Of a DNA stretch of 64,000 nucleotides, positions 15,794 to 23,663 are shown in pieces. Made by a program: the position numbers and the translations under genes. Source of the stretch: Prochlorococcus sp. AG-402-K10 (lineage in GTDB: Bacteria; Cyanobacteriota; Cyanobacteriia; PCC-6307; Cyanobiaceae); contig QCIF01000006.1 of the NCBI GenBank assembly GCA_003216835.1, positions 1-64,000 on the forward strand. The letters are read 5' to 3'. How positions within the stretch are numbered: the first letter of the stretch is position 1; each line of letters opens with the position of its first letter. The notes beneath the pieces were generated by a model that saw only the letters and a list, made by a program, of their open reading frames with translations, did not search any database and was not told the DNA's origin.

Positions 15794-16066
15794 ATGAAAC
15801 GCTTACTACTTACACCTTTCTTATTAGTCTTAATTTTTGGTTGCAGTAATCAAAAAGAACCTACTTACAAACAAATACTTTCACAATGCAAAGGAGCAGG
15901 TTCGAAATATGCAAAATATAACGAAATTGGAATGAACCAATTTGCAAAAAATTACTTGGATCTTTGCATAAAGACAGAAGCAAAAAAAGTTTTACAGGCA
16001 AAATATACTAAATGTCTCAAAAAGAATAATGCTACTTATTGTCAATTAACAACAAAGCTTGATTAA
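15794..16066 (+). CDS. Lipoprotein, unknown function (90 aa)
   Basis: Signal peptide MKRLLLTPFLLVLIFGC with a lipobox whose Cys17 would be acylated, so a membrane-anchored exported protein. The mature part is Lys-rich with three pairs-worth of cysteines spaced through it (QCKG, LCIKT, KCLK, YCQL), suggesting disulfides. No spacer to the preceding gene, 3 bases to the next. The first 17 bases of the gene are identical to those of the gene at 16070. Confidence 0.65.
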   Translation: MKRLLLTPFLLVLIFGCSNQKEPTYKQILSQCKGAGSKYAKYNEIGMNQFAKNYLDLCIKTEAKKVLQAKYTKCLKKNNATYCQLTTKLD

Positions 16067-16069
16067 TAA

Positions 16070-16414
16070 ATGAAACGCTTACTACTCCCATTGCTTGCTG
16101 CGCTTGCATTGCCAGCATGTACAACTGAAGTCGTATATGAAACTCGGGAGCTTGCTTGGAAAGAATGCAGAATTTGGATGAAGGAAGGAGGTGAGTTTTA
16201 TATCCAAGAAGGAAGTGACTACAACATGGTTACTAGGTGGTTGCATAGAAGATTCTGTTTCTACAACGAAGACAATATGGAAATGGTTGGGCAAGAATTA
16301 ATTCAAATAAAAAAAGGAGACAAGTTCTTAGCTGAGAATTTTCCTGATATAGGTAACGGTATTGCCACTCCTGTTACTCAAAAAACTTTTAAATTTCAGA
16401 AACCTATTCCATAA
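16070..16414 (+). CDS. Lipoprotein with the picocyanobacterial MKRLLLPLL leader (114 aa)
   Basis: Signal peptide MKRLLLPLLAALALPAC, lipobox ALPAC with Cys17. From memory, this near-constant leader heads many otherwise unrelated exported proteins in Prochlorococcus and marine Synechococcus. The mature part (ELAWKECRIWMKEGGEFYIQ, then RWLHRRFCFYNEDNMEMVGQ) has two further Cys and a Pro-rich end. The leader DNA is richer in G+C than most of the window. Last gene of the operon, followed by a terminator at 16458. Confidence 0.7.
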   Translation: MKRLLLPLLAALALPACTTEVVYETRELAWKECRIWMKEGGEFYIQEGSDYNMVTRWLHRRFCFYNEDNMEMVGQELIQIKKGDKFLAENFPDIGNGIATPVTQKTFKFQKPIP

Positions 16415-16457
16415 TAAATTAAGAGACACTATGATCCCTTTTGAAAGAATACTTGTG

Positions 16458-16481
16458 GAGGGGATAAGGCTCCTCTTTTTT
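16458..16481 (+). terminator. Rho-independent terminator of the 15314-16414 operon
   Basis: Stem GAGGGG (16458-16463) with CTCCTC (16470-16475, one G-U pair), loop ATAAGG, then six T. It lies 44 bases after the last stop of the lipoprotein operon and ahead of the next gene. Confidence 0.65.
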
Positions 16482-16501
16482 AATATTTTATTTTTTGATG
16501 A

Positions 16502-16915
16502 ATGGGAAAAGAAACTTCTCAACTAACAGAAAAGGAAGCTTTGAGTATCTATGCGAGAATGCTCCACACTCTTGATTCGTCTGAGTTTGAATGGTATTTG
16601 TCAGAAGACTTCTCATACTCCTCACAAAAAGTTTTAACCGATATGAACTCAAGAGATGAATTCATTGAATATATCAGACCAAAACTTGACACAATCAAAA
16701 AATCCAAGAGTAATGTTTATGCAGAATTAGGTGTTTGCCCAGCCTATGGTCATACCGATTGCCTCATTATGGCTCAAGGCGATAAGTCTAATCTACTTGG
16801 AGTTGCTTATGCTTCTGTAGACAAAGGGAAAATATCTGCTCTAGCCTTGTGTATTGTTCCAACACCTGATTCGGCAAAGAGAAGTGGAATTTATCCAGGT
16901 CTTCAGTCCAATTGA
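16502..16915 (+). CDS. Hypothetical protein, possibly SnoaL/NTF2-like fold (137 aa)
   Basis: Soluble. The opening TEKEALSIYARMLHTLDSSEFEWYLSEDFSYSSQKV, followed by DMNSRDEFIEYIRPKLDTI and a beta-rich second half, follows the helix-helix-sheet order of SnoaL-like (NTF2 fold) proteins, where a 'bad day for the substrate' pocket is formed by such segments. This is fold-level guessing. It starts just after the operon terminator, so it is likely a separate unit. Confidence 0.5.
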   Translation: MGKETSQLTEKEALSIYARMLHTLDSSEFEWYLSEDFSYSSQKVLTDMNSRDEFIEYIRPKLDTIKKSKSNVYAELGVCPAYGHTDCLIMAQGDKSNLLGVAYASVDKGKISALALCIVPTPDSAKRSGIYPGLQSN

Positions 16916-16982
16916 TGAATACAAAAATACTTCTTGCGAAGCGTTATTTGATTTGGCAATATAAGTAACCGACTCTGTAATT

Positions 16983-17006
16983 GGGACATCAAACTTAGAT
17001 GTTCCC
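16983..17006 (+). terminator. Hairpin after the 16502 gene, possible terminator
   Basis: GGGACATC (16983-16990) pairs with GATGTTCCC (16998-17006) with one bulged T and loop AAACTTA. There is no proper T-run after it, so a processing or stability hairpin is equally possible. Confidence 0.35.
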
Positions 17007-17108
17007 CTTAATGGCCAGATAGAACTGAAGGAATAAAAGTCAGGGATTTTCTAATATTTTTCTTCAGGTTCAGCTGTTAAAAAGCTTCTACACACATACT
17101 TATAGACA

Positions 17109-17891
17109 ATGAAAATTATTAAGAGACTCAGGTTGCTACCAGGCGATTCTCTGAGTGTTATACGCCGCACTCCACCACTTGTTTTTGCAATGGCTGTTTT
17201 ATCTCTCGGAGGATTTATAGGCGCCTCCACGGTCCTTGTGAGAGGCTTTAGGATGGTTGAGAATTCCATCACTGTTACAGGTGCAAGTACTGAAAGTTTT
17301 GAGAGTGATATTGCTAAATGGTCCGTTCAAGTGAGGGCTACAGGCAAGACTCAGATCGACTCATTCAACAAGCACAAAGATTCAATGAAAAAGACTATGA
17401 ATTTCCTTAAAGCCAATGGAATTGAGGATGGTATCAAACAGGAAGTTTATCTTGGACCGGCAAGTATAAAAGAATATGAAACCAAGCATCCCAAGACCAA
17501 TGAGATCATCAGAACGGAATGGATTACCTATCAAAGAATTGAAATCCAGAGCAATGATGTTTATCGAATTCAAAAAACCCATAGCAAGATAACTGAACTT
17601 CTTGGCGAAGGTGTTTTGGTAAGTCCTAGCTCTCCCAAGTACACATATTCCAGGCTTGCTGACAAAAGAGTAGATATGCTTGCCAAGGCTGCAAAGGATG
17701 CACGAGTAAGAGCTGAGGCTATTGCTCTTCAGGCAGGTTCTAAAGTCGGTAGTCTAAAGAAAGTGAATACTGGAGTTTTCCAGATAACTGTTCCAAATTC
17801 CACGAGAGTAAGTAGCTGGGGTTCTTATGATACAACTACTATCAAGAAAGATATCACTGCCGTTATGGGAGTGACTTTTGCAGTTAAGTAG
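17109..17891 (+). CDS. SIMPL domain (DUF541) protein, membrane-anchored
   Basis: 260 residues. A basic N-terminus and one membrane helix (about 24-45) are followed by the periplasmic SIMPL/DUF541 domain: SITVTGASTESFESDIAKWS, a central region with LGPASIKEY, and the repeated helical stretch ADKRVDMLAKAAKDARVRAEAIA. SIMPL proteins form oligomers in the cell envelope; their role is poorly known. Base composition is clearly less AT-rich and codon use more varied than in the neighbours, suggesting acquisition or exchange. Convergent with the two-gene unit at 17896-18179. Confidence 0.85.
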   Translation: MKIIKRLRLLPGDSLSVIRRTPPLVFAMAVLSLGGFIGASTVLVRGFRMVENSITVTGASTESFESDIAKWSVQVRATGKTQIDSFNKHKDSMKKTMNFLKANGIEDGIKQEVYLGPASIKEYETKHPKTNEIIRTEWITYQRIEIQSNDVYRIQKTHSKITELLGEGVLVSPSSPKYTYSRLADKRVDMLAKAAKDARVRAEAIALQAGSKVGSLKKVNTGVFQITVPNSTRVSSWGSYDTTTIKKDITAVMGVTFAVK

Positions 17892-17895
17892 TAGC

Positions 17896-17991
17896 TCAGG
17901 GAGTCTGTTTTTTGCCTTTAAGAATCATCAGCAAAGGCAGACCAATAAGCATAAGACTTCCATCAATAAATAAAAAAGTATTGAGATTCAT
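17896..17991 (-). CDS. Small single-span membrane protein, translationally coupled (31 aa)
   Basis: ATG at 17989-17991, TGA at 17896. MNLNTFLFIDGSLMLIGLPL, then LMILKGKKQTP: one membrane helix with a basic end. Its ATG overlaps the TGA of the preceding gene (ATGA), which strongly suggests coupled translation and a shared function with the 63-residue protein upstream. No family recognised. Confidence 0.5.
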   Translation of the reverse strand: MNLNTFLFIDGSLMLIGLPLLMILKGKKQTP

Positions 17992-18179
17992 TTATCCATT
18001 CCTTCAGGGGTATCCCAATTAAGTGGTATCCCTTTTTTAACTGTGTCCTTTTTCATATCTTCAATTTCTTCTCTGATTTTGTTGTAGTAGGCCAACTCTT
18101 CTGGATCATCAGAACCGAGACCATAGTTCATGGTCGCTGCAAGATAAATTCTGTGCATCCTGTATGAAGATAGTGCCAT
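17988..18179 (-). CDS. Hypothetical protein (63 aa)
   Basis: Soluble. MALSSYRMHRIYLAATMNYG, then DDPEELAYYNKIREEIEDMK and a short end with IPLNWDTPEGMDK. A helical hairpin is likely. It heads a two-gene unit with the 31-residue membrane protein at 17896. Composition is coding-like. Function unknown. Confidence 0.6.
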   Translation of the reverse strand: MALSSYRMHRIYLAATMNYGLGSDDPEELAYYNKIREEIEDMKKDTVKKGIPLNWDTPEGMDK

Positions 18180-18188
18180 GACTAAATA

Positions 18189-18389
18189 TTAGGAAAATGG
18201 ATATGGTCGAAACTCATTTATTTTAAACTTAACAATAGGTTCTCCTAATTTAATATATTTTGATGCTAATTTTTGATCATAATTTTTTAAATCTGTCTTA
18301 CTTATTTTTTTTGATAATTTTCTTTTCCAGCAACAAATTTTTTTAATGCACAATTTTTCGCCAATTATTAATTTTAATTTATTCTTTTT
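18189..18389 (-). CDS. Small basic protein next to tRNA genes, start uncertain
   Basis: The minus strand is open from 18389 to TAA at 18189-18191 and reads IIGEKLCIKKICCWKRKL, SKTDLKNYDQKLASKYIKLG and EPIVKFKINEFRPYPFS. The content is clearly protein-like, but there is no ATG; the only usual start is TTG at 18353 (54 residues). Either an ATT/ATA start, a TTG start or loss of the 5' end must be assumed. It lies downstream of tRNA-Thr on the same strand. Confidence 0.45.
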   Translation of the reverse strand, partial: KKNKLKLIIGEKLCIKKICCWKRKLSKKISKTDLKNYDQKLASKYIKLGEPIVKFKINEFRPYPFS

Positions 18390-18430
18390 TTAATTCTTTA
18401 AAAGCTTTTCGATAGAAGGCTTTAGGGCTA

Positions 18431-18502
<72 letters not shown>

Positions 18503-18512
18503 AATAGTAAAG

Positions 18513-18594
18513 TGGGCCGGGTTGGATTTGAACCAACGTAGGCAGAGCCAGCGGATTTACAGTCCGCCCCCTTTAACCACTCGGGCACCGACCC
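18513..18594 (-). tRNA. tRNA-Tyr (GTA)
   Basis: A class II tRNA of 82 bases with acceptor GGGTCGG/CCGGCCC, anticodon stem and loop GCGGACTGTAAATCCGC (anticodon GTA), a long variable arm and T arm TTGGTTCAAATCCAA. It decodes TAT/TAC. First of the two tRNAs on the minus strand; it borders the core-like gene block. Confidence 0.95.
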
Positions 18595-18695
18595 CCACTA
18601 TTTGAACTTATCAGTTAATGGTCACTTTGTGTGAAAATGTTTTGGATTTTTTGTTTCTTTCTAGATAGCATTTAAAAGAAAAGACTTTATTTCTG

Positions 18696-19133
18696 ATGAA
18701 TATTTTATTGATAAATGGCCCAAATTTAAATTTATTGGGTACAAGAGAACCTGAAATATATGGGAATCAAACCTTGAGTGATATTCAAAAAGAGTTAACC
18801 AAAGTTTCACAACAAAATGGTATTAATCTTGAATGTTTTCAAAGCAATCATGAAGGAAAGATAGTGGATAAAATTCAAGATTCTATTGCTAATATTCAAG
18901 GAATACTTATCAATGCTGGAGCTTTTACTCACACTTCAATTTCAATTAGAGATGCCTTAGTTGGATCAAAAATTCCATTTGTAGAATTACATATTTCAAA
19001 TATTTTTAGTCGAGAAGAATTTCGTAAAGAATCTTTTCTTACAGACAAAGCAATTGGAATTATAAGTGGTTTTGGTATATCAAGTTATTTTCTAGCTCTT
19101 GAAGGAATGATTAAATACTTAAAAAATAATTAG
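18696..19133 (+). CDS. aroQ: 3-dehydroquinate dehydratase, type II
   Basis: 145 residues. The opening [22 protein letters not shown] contains the flexible active-site loop with Arg17 and the catalytic Tyr22. NAGAFTHTS carries the conserved Asn and His that bind dehydroquinate, followed by ELHISN. It removes water from 3-dehydroquinate in the shikimate pathway and works as a dodecamer in this family. First gene of a run of closely spaced plus-strand genes; miaE follows after 3 bases. Confidence 0.96.
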   Translation: MNILLINGPNLNLLGTREPEIYGNQTLSDIQKELTKVSQQNGINLECFQSNHEGKIVDKIQDSIANIQGILINAGAFTHTSISIRDALVGSKIPFVELHISNIFSREEFRKESFLTDKAIGIISGFGISSYFLALEGMIKYLKNN

Positions 19134-19136
19134 TCA

Positions 19137-19745
19137 ATGTTAGTAGATTTTAAAAGGCCAGGTTCCAATATTAAATATTTATCATCATTAACCTCAGATG
19201 AATGGATTCATTTAGCCTTATCAAATCCAATAGAGATTTTAATTGACCATGCCCATTGTGAGAGGAAAGCTGCAGGAGTCGCAATCCAATTAATGTTTAG
19301 ATATCCTGCAGAACCTAATTTAGCAGAAGTTTTGAGTCCAATAGCCAGAGAGGAATTAGAGCATTTTGAAAAAATACTTTATTTTTTAAAAGATCTTGGG
19401 CATTCTCTTAAAACCATAAAGCCTCCTCCATACGGAGCTGAACTTGCTAAAAGTATTAGAAAAGAAGAACCTAATAGGATGCTGGATAGTTTCTTAATAG
19501 CAGGCCTTATAGAAGCAAGAAGTCATGAAAGGTTAAGTCTACTTGCCTTGAATTCTGAAAATAAATCTTTTAAGGTTCTGTATGAGTCTTTGCTTGAAAG
19601 TGAAGCAAGACATTTTGGCATTTATTGGAAATTAGCTAATACTAAATTTCCTAAAGAAGAAACCTATAAAAGGTTAGATGAATTATCTAAAGTCGAATCA
19701 GAAATTCTATCTAAGACTTTTTTTATGCCAAGGGTACATAGTTAA
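19137..19745 (+). CDS. miaE: tRNA-(ms2io6A)-hydroxylase
   Basis: 202 residues. The di-iron ferritin-like helices carry the ligands in HAHCERKAAG (about 38-47), AREELEHF, EARSHERL and ESEARHFG. MiaE hydroxylates the isopentenyl group of ms2i6A37 in tRNAs, an oxygen-dependent step. It lies between aroQ and cobI with 3 and about 10 bases of spacing, so a shared transcript is likely. Length and motif order are normal for the family. Confidence 0.92.
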   Translation: MLVDFKRPGSNIKYLSSLTSDEWIHLALSNPIEILIDHAHCERKAAGVAIQLMFRYPAEPNLAEVLSPIAREELEHFEKILYFLKDLGHSLKTIKPPPYGAELAKSIRKEEPNRMLDSFLIAGLIEARSHERLSLLALNSENKSFKVLYESLLESEARHFGIYWKLANTKFPKEETYKRLDELSKVESEILSKTFFMPRVHS

Positions 19746-19755
19746 AAAATCTTTA

Positions 19756-20526
19756 ATGAATTTTATAATTATGAGAATAAAAAAATATCTAAATAGATTT
19801 CTAGGTTTTAAATATGATTTGCCATCATTAACAATTGTTGGGGTTGGACCTGGAGATCCTTCACTATTAACCATTGCTGCAGTAAAAGCAATTAAAAATT
19901 CAAAAGTTATAGTTTTCCCTATTTCAAGTGATGATAAGAAGAGTTTGTCAGCAGAAATAGTTAGGGAACATATTAAATTTAAGAAAAAAATACCTATCAT
20001 TTTTCCAATGGCGAGGAATGAATTTGATCCTGATGAAATATGGTCTAATGCTGTAGAAATAATTTTGGAATGTATAAGTAATTACGAATCAGTTGTTTTA
20101 CTTTGCCTTGGTGACAGTTCGCTTTTCGCAAGCTCCTCTAATATTCTAAGAATACTAAAAAAAAGATCCCCTGAAACAGTCACCAAAACTATACCTGGCA
20201 TCTCATCTCTTTCTGCAACTGCAGCTTTAAGTAATTTTGATTTAGTAAAAAAGGGAGAGACTTTGATAATCAAAGAATGCCCTTCTTCTGAATCAGAATT
20301 AATATCTCTAATAAGTCAAAGTAGAGGAAATAAAATTGTATTAGCAATAATGAAAGTTGGGAAGAGATGGAATTATGTCAAAGAAATTTTAAAAAAAGAG
20401 CATATTATCGAAAACTCCTTAATTGCTTTGAATGTAGGTATGCCTGATCAAATTATCCAATATGCTTCAAAATATAGTTCCGATATTATGCCTTATTTCT
20501 CTTTGATTTTAATAAGACTAAATTAA
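19756..20526 (+). CDS. cobI: Precorrin-2 C20-methyltransferase
   Basis: The SAM-dependent tetrapyrrole methylase fold begins at SLTIVGVGPGDPSLLT, the glycine-rich signature. LLCLGDSSLFAS and TIPGISSLSATAA are the further conserved loops of the CobI/CbiL branch. It adds the C20 methyl in cobalamin (pseudocobalamin) synthesis. An ATG at 19678 lies inside miaE and would add an unrelated extension; ATGs at 19756 and 19771 are both plausible, and I take the first after the miaE stop. The next gene overlaps its stop by one base. Confidence 0.9.
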   Translation: MNFIIMRIKKYLNRFLGFKYDLPSLTIVGVGPGDPSLLTIAAVKAIKNSKVIVFPISSDDKKSLSAEIVREHIKFKKKIPIIFPMARNEFDPDEIWSNAVEIILECISNYESVVLLCLGDSSLFASSSNILRILKKRSPETVTKTIPGISSLSATAALSNFDLVKKGETLIIKECPSSESELISLISQSRGNKIVLAIMKVGKRWNYVKEILKKEHIIENSLIALNVGMPDQIIQYASKYSSDIMPYFSLILIRLN

Positions 20527-21011
20527 TGGATCAAAAAGAAAATTTTTTAAAAAATCAATTTACTTGGCCAATAAGTAAAAAACTATTATTCCTCGTTCTT
20601 GAAGATAAAGTTAGTGATCTCTTTGTTTGTGAATTGGTATGGGAAAGACTTTTTTATACTAAAAAACTTTCTTTAAATTATTGGAAATCAAGTGAATTGA
20701 CCCCCTCCTATTGGTCAGAGAAATTCTTTGAGGCTCCTCAAATTATTTCAGAGCGACCTGCATCAATTCATCTTACACGTTCAATCCCTAAGGATCACAA
20801 GCAAGGTTTAAAAGAATTTCTTAATTTTAAAGGTTATAAAATTAACGAACTTTATCCAAGGAGAACTAGAAGAGCAACTGCAGTAAATTGGTTGATTTAT
20901 TGGGCTATTGAATCTAGATATAATATTGATGAAACTAATTACTTACCTAAATTATCTGCTCCTCCTTCTAATCCAGTAAAAGGACATTATGGAGATCCTG
21001 AAATCAAATGA
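20526..21011 (+). CDS. DUF1823 family protein
   Basis: 161 residues, soluble. Segments WPISKKLLFLVLEDKVSDLF, LVWERLFY, YWSEKFFEAPQIISERPASI and RRATAVNWLIYWAIE are those I recall for DUF1823, a conserved cyanobacterial and plastid-lineage family with no assigned role. Its ATG overlaps the cobI stop (TAATG), indicating coupled translation. The C-terminus is Pro-rich (SAPPSNPVKG). Confidence 0.8.
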   Translation: MDQKENFLKNQFTWPISKKLLFLVLEDKVSDLFVCELVWERLFYTKKLSLNYWKSSELTPSYWSEKFFEAPQIISERPASIHLTRSIPKDHKQGLKEFLNFKGYKINELYPRRTRRATAVNWLIYWAIESRYNIDETNYLPKLSAPPSNPVKGHYGDPEIK

Positions 21012-21084
21012 ATAGTTTGTTTAAATTAAAAGATAATATTGAATGTATAGTTGTATTAGATATTAGTTTATCAGGAGATAATAA

Positions 21085-22461
21085 TTGACTCTTCCTTCAA
21101 TAGCAATTATCGGAAGACCCAATGTTGGAAAATCTACTTTGGTGAATAGATTATGCCAAAGTAATGATGCGATTGTCTTTGATAAGCCTGGAGTTACAAG
21201 AGACAGAACTTATCAAAAAGCTTCTTGGGGAGGGAAAGAGTTTCAAATAGTTGATACAGGAGGACTGGTCTTTGATGATGATAGTGAATTCCTGCCTGAG
21301 ATTCGCTCACAAATATATTTGGCTTTGGAAGAGGCTTCTATTGCTTTATTTGTAGTTGATGGAAATCAGGGTATAACTGATGGTGATTTATCAATCGCCA
21401 AATGGTTAAGGAATTCCAATTGTAAAACGATTGTTGCTGTTAACAAGTGCGAATCTATAACTCTGGGAATCTCTTTGGCTTCTGAATTTTGGAAACTTGG
21501 ATTAGGTGAACCCTATCCTGTTTCCGCTATTCATGGTTCTGGAACTGGAGATCTACTTGACTTTGTAATTAATTCACTTCCTGAAAATACTAATATTGAA
21601 GATGAAGAAGATAAAATAATGATGTCAATTATTGGTAGGCCAAATGTAGGGAAATCTAGTTTGCTTAATTCAATTTGTGGAGAAAAACGAGCAATTGTAA
21701 GTGATATTAGTGGAACTACTACTGATTCAATAGATACTCTTCTTGAAAAAAATTCCCAGCAATGGAAAATCGTAGACACTGCAGGAATAAGGAGAAAGAA
21801 AAATGTAAAATATGGTACTGAATTTTTTGGTATTAATAGAGCTTTTAAATCTATTGATAGAAGTGATGTTTGTTTATTAGTAATAGATGCAATAGATGGG
21901 GTTACTGATCAAGATCAGAAGTTGGCAGGACGCATAGAAGAGCAAGGAAGAGCCTGTGTAATCGTAGTCAACAAATGGGATCTTGTAGAAAAAAATAGTT
22001 CTACAATTTATCAAGTAGAAAAAGAACTTAGATCAAAATTATATTTCTTAAATTGGTCAAAAATGATTTTTATTTCAGCTTTAACAGGACAAAGAGTGGA
22101 GAATATTTTCGAGCATGCTCTTAATGCTGTTAATCAACATAGAAGAAGAGTTACTACATCTGTGGTTAATGAAGTGTTGAAGGAATCTTTAGGTTGGAAA
22201 AGCCCGCCAACAAAAAGGAGTGGAAAGCAAGGTAGATTATATTATGGTACTCAAGTTAAGAATCAGCCTCCCACATTTACTCTTTTTGTTAATGACCCTA
22301 AATTATTTGGAATAACATACAGAAGATATATAGAAAAACAAATTAGAAGTAATTTAGGCTTTGATGGTACACCAATAATCTTACTATGGAGAGGAAAACA
22401 GCAAAGGGCATTAGATAAAGAGATATCAAGAAAAAATATTGAAATAATTCAAAAAGATTAA
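21085..22461 (+). CDS. der: Ribosome biogenesis GTPase Der (EngA)
   Basis: 458 residues from a TTG start preceded by AGGAG. Two tandem GTPase domains: G1 motifs GRPNVGKST (10-18) and GRPNVGKSS (about 184-192), each followed by DTGG or DTAG and NKC/NKWD, then a C-terminal KH-like domain ([15 protein letters not shown]). Der acts in maturation of the 50S subunit. Its stop overlaps the ATG of the EcfT gene. Confidence 0.97.
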   Translation: MTLPSIAIIGRPNVGKSTLVNRLCQSNDAIVFDKPGVTRDRTYQKASWGGKEFQIVDTGGLVFDDDSEFLPEIRSQIYLALEEASIALFVVDGNQGITDGDLSIAKWLRNSNCKTIVAVNKCESITLGISLASEFWKLGLGEPYPVSAIHGSGTGDLLDFVINSLPENTNIEDEEDKIMMSIIGRPNVGKSSLLNSICGEKRAIVSDISGTTTDSIDTLLEKNSQQWKIVDTAGIRRKKNVKYGTEFFGINRAFKSIDRSDVCLLVIDAIDGVTDQDQKLAGRIEEQGRACVIVVNKWDLVEKNSSTIYQVEKELRSKLYFLNWSKMIFISALTGQRVENIFEHALNAVNQHRRRVTTSVVNEVLKESLGWKSPPTKRSGKQGRLYYGTQVKNQPPTFTLFVNDPKLFGITYRRYIEKQIRSNLGFDGTPIILLWRGKQQRALDKEISRKNIEIIQKD

Positions 22462-23375
22462 TGAATATAATTACGAAATTTTCTATTGGACAATATGTCG
22501 ATGGCAATAGAAGTTGGTTAAGAATGATTGATAGTAGGTTAAAAATAATTGCAGTATTTATATTCCTAATTACACCAATTTGGGCAGGTCCTGTTTGGAG
22601 ATTAGGTTTAGTTGCTTGTTTATTATTGATTACTTTTTTAAGCTTATTACCTGCAAGAGTTTGGTGGCGCTCAGTTCTTATTCTCTTAATCTTATCATTG
22701 TTAATTGGATTTTTATCATTACTAGCTTCTTCTGATATTCATTCACTCGAAAGCTCTTTAAGAGATCCAAATGAACTGAATGTGATTTCGGAAAGCCATG
22801 AAAAATGGAATATTTTAGAAATCCCCTCAAAGAAAATAGGGTTCATAAGTTTTGGTTCATTTAACTTATCTAAAAAAGCGTTTGAATTAGGAATAAAAAC
22901 CTCAACTTTAATATTTACTGTAATTCATAGTGTTAATTTGATGCTTTTAACCACACCTCAAGAAAATATAGTTTGGGCTTTCAGTTGGTTTATGAATCCT
23001 TTTAGGAAAATCGGATTACCTATTGATAAGTGGTTGTTTCAATTATTAATAGCTCTTCGCTTTATTCCTTTAGTTCAGGAAGAGTTCCAAAATTTAGTCA
23101 AATCAGTTTCTGTGAGATCAATAAATCTTAGACATCTAGGCCTGAAAAAATCTATTAATGTCTTAATAACTTTAGTTGAAAGATTATTTTTAAATATATT
23201 TTTAAGGATTGAACAAGGAGCAGATGCATTACTCTCTAAGAAAAAAATTCTTATTAAAACTAATAGATTTAGAACTTTCCAAAAAACAACCTTTCTTACC
23301 TTTGTTGTAAATACATTATCGATATGTTTTATTGGCATAGCAATTTTTCTTAGAAAACTGTATGGTGCATTATAA
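22461..23375 (+). CDS. Energy-coupling factor transporter transmembrane protein EcfT (CbiQ family)
   Basis: 304 residues with five to six hydrophobic segments. The start IGQYVDGNRSWLRMIDSRLKI and the late LVKSVSVRSINLRHLG are the CbiQ/EcfT signatures; the Ala-Arg-Gly coupling motifs are relaxed here (SVRS). A long insert of about 45 residues (SSDIHSLESSLRDPNEL onward) follows helix 4. EcfT joins S-components and two ATPases for vitamin or metal uptake, but no such partner gene is in the window. It overlaps der by one base. Confidence 0.85.
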   Translation: MNIITKFSIGQYVDGNRSWLRMIDSRLKIIAVFIFLITPIWAGPVWRLGLVACLLLITFLSLLPARVWWRSVLILLILSLLIGFLSLLASSDIHSLESSLRDPNELNVISESHEKWNILEIPSKKIGFISFGSFNLSKKAFELGIKTSTLIFTVIHSVNLMLLTTPQENIVWAFSWFMNPFRKIGLPIDKWLFQLLIALRFIPLVQEEFQNLVKSVSVRSINLRHLGLKKSINVLITLVERLFLNIFLRIEQGADALLSKKKILIKTNRFRTFQKTTFLTFVVNTLSICFIGIAIFLRKLYGAL

Positions 23376-23393
23376 ATAACTTAATTTTTCAGT

Positions 23394-23660
23394 TTGAGTT
23401 CAGAGCGTTATTTAAACCATCCAACATTTGGAATGTTGTATCAAGTCTCTTCTGGTAATGATGGAAGAGATATTTATGCTACTTTATATGCCCAAAAAAT
23501 GTTTTTTTTAGTAGAAATTAAACAAAGAGAGATATTTTTTGAAGTTATTCCTTATATGGATGCTCGTAATCATTCTGAATTAAATTTACAAAAAGCTAGA
23601 AGAAAAGGGTTAGATGATTTATCTAAATGGGAAAACTTATTCAAACAAACTTTTTTATGA
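23394..23660 (+). CDS. pipX: PipX, PII-interacting and NtcA coactivator protein
   Basis: 88 residues from a TTG start. ERYLNHPTFGMLYQV, TLYAQKMFFLV and the final FKQTFL closely follow the Tudor-like PipX family. PipX binds either NtcA, as a 2-oxoglutarate-dependent coactivator, or the PII protein, switching nitrogen gene expression. pipY follows after 3 bases, the usual cyanobacterial arrangement. Confidence 0.92.
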   Translation: MSSERYLNHPTFGMLYQVSSGNDGRDIYATLYAQKMFFLVEIKQREIFFEVIPYMDARNHSELNLQKARRKGLDDLSKWENLFKQTFL

Positions 23661-23663
23661 AAT

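Noticed and set aside
17051..17272. Minus-strand frame over the SIMPL gene start
   Set aside because: It lies opposite the membrane helix of a well-supported SIMPL protein and has no domain pattern; antisense shadow.
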